Of a stretch of 54,727 nt of DNA, positions 50,811 to 54,727 are shown one piece after another (the first letter of the stretch is position 1; each line of letters opens with the position of its first letter). Position numbers and translations under genes: made by a program. Below the pieces are notes generated by a model that made no database searches, was not told where the DNA came from, and worked only from the letters and a program-made list of their open reading frames with translations. The DNA is taken from positions 1 through 54,727 of the forward strand of contig NZ_JAFMPY010000032.1 of assembly GCF_017353515.1 (NCBI RefSeq), given 5' to 3'. Source of the stretch: Jiella sonneratiae. GTDB lineage: Bacteria > Pseudomonadota > Alphaproteobacteria > Rhizobiales > Rhizobiaceae.

Positions 50811-51929
50811 ATGTATGTCGCGGTGAAGGGCGGCGAGGCCGCCATCGCCAATGCCCACCGCCTCCTCGCCGACAGGCGGCGCGGCGACCGCTCCGTTCCC
50901 GCACTGACGCTGTCGCAGATCGCCGGACAGCTGGCTCTCGCCGTCGACCGGGTGATGGCGGAGGGCTCGCTCTATGATCCGGAACTGGCGGCGATGGCGG
51001 TGCGCCAGTCGCGCGGCGACCTGATCGAGGCGATCTTCCTGATCCGCGCCTATCGCACCACGCTGCCCCGCTTCGCCGCGACGCGGCCGATCGACACGGC
51101 TGCGATGGTGATCGAGCGGCGGATCTCGGCGACCTACAAGGACGTTCCGGGCGGCCAGGTGCTCGGGCCGACCTTCGACTACACCCACCGGCTGATCGAA
51201 CCGGAGATGGCCGAAGACGCGCCGGTCGCCGCGCCGGCGCGGCGCGATCCGCCCGAGGATGCCGGCCATGCACCGCGCGTCACCGACATTCTCGGCGACG
51301 AGGCGCTGATCGAGGCGGACGGCGAGGGCAAGGGCGCCGAGCCCGCCGACCTCACCCGCACGCCGCTCGCCTTTCCGGCATCCCGGGACCTCAGGCTGCA
51401 GGCGCTCGCGAGAGGCGACGAGGGCTTTCTCCTCGGTCTCGGCTATTCGACCCAGCGCGGCTTCGGCCGCACCCATCCCTTCGTCGGCGAGATCCGCATC
51501 GGCGAGGTGGAGGTCGAGGTGGACCTGCCGGAATTCGGCTTTCCGGTCGTCATCGGCCGGGTCCGCGTCACCGAATGCCAGATGGTCTCGCAGTTCACCG
51601 GCTCGAAGGCCGTCGCACCGAAATTTTCCCGCGGATACGGTCTCGTCTTCGGACAGCTCGAACGAAAGGCGATGGCGATGAGCCTCGTCGACCGGGCGCT
51701 GCGCGCCGACGCGTTCGACGAGGAGCGCAGGGCCCCGGCGCAGGACGAGGAATTCGTCCTCGCCCATTGCGACAACGTCCAGGCGACCGGCTTCGTCGAG
51801 CATCTGAAACTGCCGCATTACGTCGACTTCCAGGCCGAACTGGAGCTGCTCCGCAAGATGCGGAAGGCGGCCGGAGCGACGGACGAAACAGTGTCCGGAT
51901 CCAAGGGCGACGTGGAGGTGGTGCAATGA
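50811..51929 (+). CDS. phnI: C-P lyase subunit PhnI
   Basis: The product has 372 residues. PhnI catalyses displacement of adenine from ATP by the phosphonate. Typical segments are MYVAVKGGEAAIANAHRLLA at the start, SQIAGQLALAVDRVMAEGSL, the block FLLGLGYSTQRGFGRTHPFV, EIRIGEVEVEV and ECQMVSQFTGSK. The stop overlaps the phnJ start by ATGA. It has an acidic insertion near residues 130-190, a variable part of the family. Confidence 0.96.
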   Translation: MYVAVKGGEAAIANAHRLLADRRRGDRSVPALTLSQIAGQLALAVDRVMAEGSLYDPELAAMAVRQSRGDLIEAIFLIRAYRTTLPRFAATRPIDTAAMVIERRISATYKDVPGGQVLGPTFDYTHRLIEPEMAEDAPVAAPARRDPPEDAGHAPRVTDILGDEALIEADGEGKGAEPADLTRTPLAFPASRDLRLQALARGDEGFLLGLGYSTQRGFGRTHPFVGEIRIGEVEVEVDLPEFGFPVVIGRVRVTECQMVSQFTGSKAVAPKFSRGYGLVFGQLERKAMAMSLVDRALRADAFDEERRAPAQDEEFVLAHCDNVQATGFVEHLKLPHYVDFQAELELLRKMRKAAGATDETVSGSKGDVEVVQ

Positions 51930-52810
51930 CCTCCACCACTGCCTACAATTTCGCTTATCTCGACGAGCAGACCAAACGGATGATCCGCCGGGCGATCCTG
52001 AAGGCCGTCGCGATTCCCGGCTACCAGGTGCCGTTTGCCTCACGCGAGATGCCGATGCCCTACGGCTGGGGCACCGGCGGGGTGCAGGTGACCGCCGCGA
52101 TCATCGGGCCGGACGACGTCCTGAAGGTCATCGACCAAGGCTCCGACGACACCACCAACGCCGTGTCGATCCGGGCCTTCTTCGCCCGCGTCGCCAATGT
52201 CGCGGTGACGACGAAGACCGGCGAGGCGACGATCGTCCAGACACGGCACCGGATCCCCGAGGCGCCGCTTTCCGAAGGCCAGACCATGGTCTACCAGGTG
52301 CCGATCCCCGAGCCGCTGCGCTTCCTCGAGCCGCGCGAGACCGAGACGCGGATCATGCATGCGCTCGAGGAATACGGGCTGATGCATGTGAAGCTCTACG
52401 AGGACATCGCCCAGCACGGCCACATCGCCACGACCTACGCCTATCCGGTGAAGGTCGAAGGCCGCTACGTGATGGATCCTTCGCCGATCCCGAAATTCGA
52501 CAATCCGAAGATGGATGACAGCCCGGCGCTCCAGCTCTTCGGCGCCGGCCGCGAGCAGCGCATCTATGCGATCCCGCCCTATACCAGCGTCGAGAGCCTC
52601 GACTTCGAGGACCATCCCTTCGCGGTGCAGCGCTTCTCCCAGCCCTGCGGCCTCTGCGGCGCGACGGGCGTCTATCTGGATGAAATCGTCACCGACGACC
52701 GCGGCGGCCGGCTCCACGCCTGTTCCGATACGGACTATTGCGAGGAGCGGCGCGCGGCGGGGCATTTCGGGGCGGACGGGGCGCCCGTCCCGGCAGAGGC
52801 GCGGCCATGA
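51926..52810 (+). CDS. phnJ: C-P lyase radical SAM subunit PhnJ
   Basis: PhnJ is the enzyme that breaks the C-P bond using a [4Fe-4S]/SAM radical. The product has 294 residues. The cysteines of the family are in place: C241, C244 and C266 with C272 (CGLCGATG, then HACSDTDYC). The glycyl-radical Gly is at residue 32 (PGYQVPF). Both are at the positions known from E. coli PhnJ, so the enzyme should be active. In intact operons phnK follows directly; here about 890 bp of inserted DNA intervene. Confidence 0.97.
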   Translation: MTSTTAYNFAYLDEQTKRMIRRAILKAVAIPGYQVPFASREMPMPYGWGTGGVQVTAAIIGPDDVLKVIDQGSDDTTNAVSIRAFFARVANVAVTTKTGEATIVQTRHRIPEAPLSEGQTMVYQVPIPEPLRFLEPRETETRIMHALEEYGLMHVKLYEDIAQHGHIATTYAYPVKVEGRYVMDPSPIPKFDNPKMDDSPALQLFGAGREQRIYAIPPYTSVESLDFEDHPFAVQRFSQPCGLCGATGVYLDEIVTDDRGGRLHACSDTDYCEERRAAGHFGADGAPVPAEARP

Positions 52811-52839
52811 GCGCTTTCGAAAGCGTGGCGGCGGCCATC

Positions 52840-53011
52840 CCCCCCTCTGCCTGCCGGCATCTCCCCCGCAAGGGGGGAGATCGAGGCTTCGCCGGCGTCG
52901 ACTCCGCAGACACCTGTATCGGCAAGCATGATCGTCTCAAAAAAGGGCGAGGCGAAAGCCGCCGCCGATCTCCTCCCTTGCGGGGGAGATGTCCGGCAGG
53001 ACAGAGGGGGG
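52840..53011. repeat. Paired palindromic repeat (two ~45-bp inverted arms)
   Basis: The left arm (52840-52883) and right arm (52966-53011) are inverted copies sharing, for example, CATCTCCCCCGCAAGGG. Each arm also folds into its own hairpin (CTCCCCC, GCAA, GGGGGGAG). The 82-bp middle is non-coding. Such palindromic units are common between genes in rhizobial genomes, often as mobile non-autonomous elements. It sits 29 bp after the phnJ stop and about 30 bp before the antitoxin stop. Confidence 0.8.
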
Positions 53012-53045
53012 TGCGACGGCTCGATGACTCGAGCCGGCCAACCGC

Positions 53046-53372
53046 TTACTCCGCAGGAGCCGCTTCGCGCAGAATGGTATTGATGCGCTCCTGCCAGTCG
53101 GAGCTCGCCCGGCGAAACCTGTCGACGACGTCACGGTCGATCAGGACGGTCGTCTGGTTTTCCGGAATGAAATCGAAAGGCCGGTCGAGTGGCACGAGGC
53201 GAGCTCCCTCGTCGATGGGCGGATTGTCCGGATCCAGCAATGCATCGGCAGTAATTGCCGCGTCCTCTTCTGGCGTCATTTCCGCCAAAGCCTCTTTAGT
53301 CTTCCGACGTACCTCCGCCCAATCCTCAGCGCTGGCTCGCGTCTTCACGGAAACCGTTCGCGTAACGATCAT
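53046..53372 (-). CDS. BrnA-family antitoxin
   Basis: The product has 108 residues from ATG 53372 (AGAGAGG 9 bases upstream); ATG 53393 is an alternative. It is acidic in the middle (MTPEEDAAITADALLDPDNP). It ends in a ribbon-helix-helix-like segment (ENQTTVLIDRDVVDRFRRAS, then WQERINTILREA) typical of BrnA. BrnA neutralises BrnT and represses the pair's promoter. The start overlaps the toxin gene's end. It is antisense to the phn operon. Confidence 0.87.
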   Translation of the reverse strand: MIVTRTVSVKTRASAEDWAEVRRKTKEALAEMTPEEDAAITADALLDPDNPPIDEGARLVPLDRPFDFIPENQTTVLIDRDVVDRFRRASSDWQERINTILREAAPAE

Positions 53373-53637
53373 AGATGCCAACCTCTCTGTCATTGGCCTT
53401 CCGAAACGAAATGATGCGAACCCGATCACCGCGTTCCGTATAGACGACCACATGGTGGCGCGCGCCAATCATGCCAATGGCGATCTTGCGCACTTCGCCG
53501 TAGTTGCGCCGCTCGTCGCGGAAGATTGCCGCCGTGGCGAAGTCGAATTGACGGACATCATCGAAGGCCGGCCGCCCCAGAGCGACGTTGGCGTCGGATT
53601 TTGCCTGATCCCATTCAAACTGGACGTCGCCATTCAT
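53326..53637 (-). CDS. BrnT-family toxin (RNase-fold)
   Basis: The product has 103 residues. The BrnT pattern is clear: VQFEWDQAKSDANVALGRPA, FDDVRQFDFATAAIFRDERR, VRKIAIGMIGARHHVVVYTE and RVRIISFRKANDREVGIY. BrnT is a RelE-like RNase toxin. It is upstream of the antitoxin, the usual BrnT-BrnA order, and overlaps it. Both genes lie on the minus strand between phnJ and phnK, so they were inserted into the C-P lyase operon. Confidence 0.88.
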   Translation of the reverse strand: MNGDVQFEWDQAKSDANVALGRPAFDDVRQFDFATAAIFRDERRNYGEVRKIAIGMIGARHHVVVYTERGDRVRIISFRKANDREVGIYDRYANGFREDASQR

Positions 53638-53700
53638 CAGGGAGCATTAGCGCAGGTTGCATTCGGGCGGCAATCGATCGAGCGAGGAACATTGCTGCCA

Positions 53701-54476
53701 TGACCGACCTCCCACTCCTCTCCGTCCGCTCCATCACCCGCCGCTACGGCCGCCATGTCGGCTGCGAGGATGTCTCCTTCGACCTCTATCCGGGAGAAAT
53801 CCTCGCCGTCGTCGGCGAATCCGGCTCCGGCAAGACGACGCTTCTGAACTGCATCTCCTGCCGCATGCAGCCGACCGCCGGCACGGTCTCCTACCGGATG
53901 CGGGACGGCGAGACCCGCGACCTTGCGGCGTTGACCGAGGCCGAGCGGCGCTTCCTGATGCGCACCGACTGGGGCTTCGTCCACCAGAACCCGGCCGACG
54001 GCCTCAGGATGCGGGTCTCGGCCGGCGCCAATATCGGCGAGCGGATGATGGCCGTCGGCGAGCGCCACTACGGCCGCATCCGTGCCAGCGCCGAGGACTG
54101 GCTGTCGCGCGTCGAGATCCCCGGCGCGCGGATCGACGACCGGCCGACGGCCTTTTCGGGCGGCATGCGCCAGCGCCTGCAGATCGCCCGCAATCTCGTC
54201 ACCGGCCCGCGCCTCGTCTTCATGGACGAGCCGACCGGCGGCCTCGACGTCTCGGTCCAGGCGCGGCTCCTCGATCTGTTGCGCTCGCTCGTCGCCGAGA
54301 TGGGGCTCTCGGCCGTCGTCGTCACCCACGATCTCGCCGTCGCTCGGCTGCTCTCCCACCGCATGATGGTGATGCGGCGGGGCCGGGTCGTCGAGCACGG
54401 GCTCACCGACCGGGTGCTCGACGATCCGCAGGACGCCTACACCCAGCTTCTCGTCGCCTCGATCCTGGAGGTCTGA
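53701..54476 (+). CDS. phnK: C-P lyase ATP-binding protein PhnK
   Basis: The product has 258 residues. It has Walker A VGESGSGKTTLLNCIS, signature FSGGMRQRLQIARNL, Walker B LVFMDEPTGGLD and the switch VVTHDLAV. The long insert TEAERRFLMRTDWGFVHQNP is characteristic of PhnK. PhnK binds the PhnGHIJ core rather than a membrane permease. It now stands apart from phnJ and is followed immediately by an IS630-type element; phnL and later genes are not in the window. Confidence 0.94.
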
Positions 54477-54478
54477 TA

Positions 54479-54727
54479 CCGAATTCGGGGGATTGATTCA
54501 GAGGATTCCCGCTTGGGCGCGAATTTCATAGGCTTGATGGGAGCGATTTGAAGGAGGCCTTTGATGGCGTTCAGTCCCGAGCCGCTGACGATCGATGAGC
54601 TTGAACGGCGATTTCGCGACGCCGCCGACGTCGTCGAGCGCAACCATTTCCAGACGATCCTGCTTCTGGCGAAGGGTCGATCGCGGGCAGAGGTGGCGGA
54701 GATCCTGGCCTTTTCGGAACGCTGGGT
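54479..54727 (+). mobile_element. IS630-family element, left end only
   Basis: The element begins at CCGAATTCGGGGGATTG (54479-54495), its left terminal repeat. A TA at 54477-54478 directly follows the phnK TGA and fits an IS630/Tc1-mariner target site. The transposase gene starts at 54564. The element continues beyond the window. Its orientation is the same as the one at the left window edge. Confidence 0.8.
54564..54727 (+). CDS. IS630-family transposase, N-terminal fragment
   Basis: The first 54 residues are visible before the window ends. The start is ATG 54564 with AAGGAGG at 54551-54557. The peptide contains LTIDELERRFRDAADVVERN then FQTILLLAKGRSRAEVAEIL, matching the N-terminal helix-turn-helix of IS630-type transposases that recognise the terminal repeat. 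The catalytic domain is outside. Confidence 0.8.
   Translation, partial: MAFSPEPLTIDELERRFRDAADVVERNHFQTILLLAKGRSRAEVAEILAFSERW

Noticed and set aside
52807-52840. ATGA overlap at the phnJ stop as the original phnK start
   Set aside because: The few following codons (MSAFESVAAA) do not resemble a PhnK N-terminus, and the intact phnK has its own start at 53701.
1-54727. CRISPR array, prophage, integron or plasmid replication genes
   Set aside because: I saw no regularly spaced repeats, cas genes, phage structural genes, integrase or rep/par genes anywhere in the window.

Overview
The window is high-GC DNA with strong third-position GC, so many antisense frames stay open. Gene families point to an alphaproteobacterium of the Hyphomicrobiales (rhizobial) type: CcoGHIS/FixGHIS with a FixK-like box, a LOV/HWE-type sensor kinase, a Pot-type polyamine importer, a C-P lyase operon, and a paired palindromic intergenic repeat that resembles those common in rhizobial genomes. 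Genus cannot be fixed from sequence alone.

Layout. Positions 1-1524 are a scarred edge: the 3' end of an IS630-type transposase with its terminal repeat, a pRiA4b ORF-3-like gene, then a mosaic relic (ISNCY-type transposase fused to the tail of a LacI regulator). Positions 1678-14426 form one catabolic/uptake locus: a carbohydrate-type ABC importer, four SnoaL/NTF2-like proteins, an SDR, a two-domain cupin protein, an alpha/beta hydrolase, an RraA-fold protein and a LacI regulator. Two LacI-type palindromes lie in the divergent promoter. I cannot name its substrate, and it is the best candidate here for an undescribed pathway. After about 870 bp without a recognisable gene come housekeeping genes (polA, LOV kinase, pyrF), a DUF1330 protein, a GNAT-like protein and an intracellular PHA depolymerase with a very long Ala/Pro-rich tail.

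Positions 24010-29844 (minus strand) hold ffh, rpsP, rimM and trmD, but with a GGDEF diguanylate cyclase between rpsP and rimM and a small monooxygenase-like gene between rimM and trmD; rplS does not follow trmD. Positions 30480-35883 hold a second LacI regulator with matched palindromes before and after it, a polar amino acid ABC importer, a D-2-hydroxyacid dehydrogenase and a small protein. Positions 35828-40519 are ccoGHIS (cbb3 oxidase maturation) with a FixK/FNR-like box but no ccoNOQP. Positions 41318-47647 hold a DUF protein and a polyamine-type ABC importer whose operon contains an acyltransferase gene.

Positions 47821-54476 hold a PHP-domain hydrolase, phnF, and phnGHIJK of the C-P lyase. 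A BrnT/BrnA toxin-antitoxin pair and a 172-bp palindromic repeat lie between phnJ and phnK. A second IS630-type element, in the same orientation as the one at the left edge, starts directly after the phnK stop codon and runs off the right end. Both window ends therefore lie inside IS630-like elements, which suggests either contig breaks at a repeated IS or a region bounded by two directly oriented copies.
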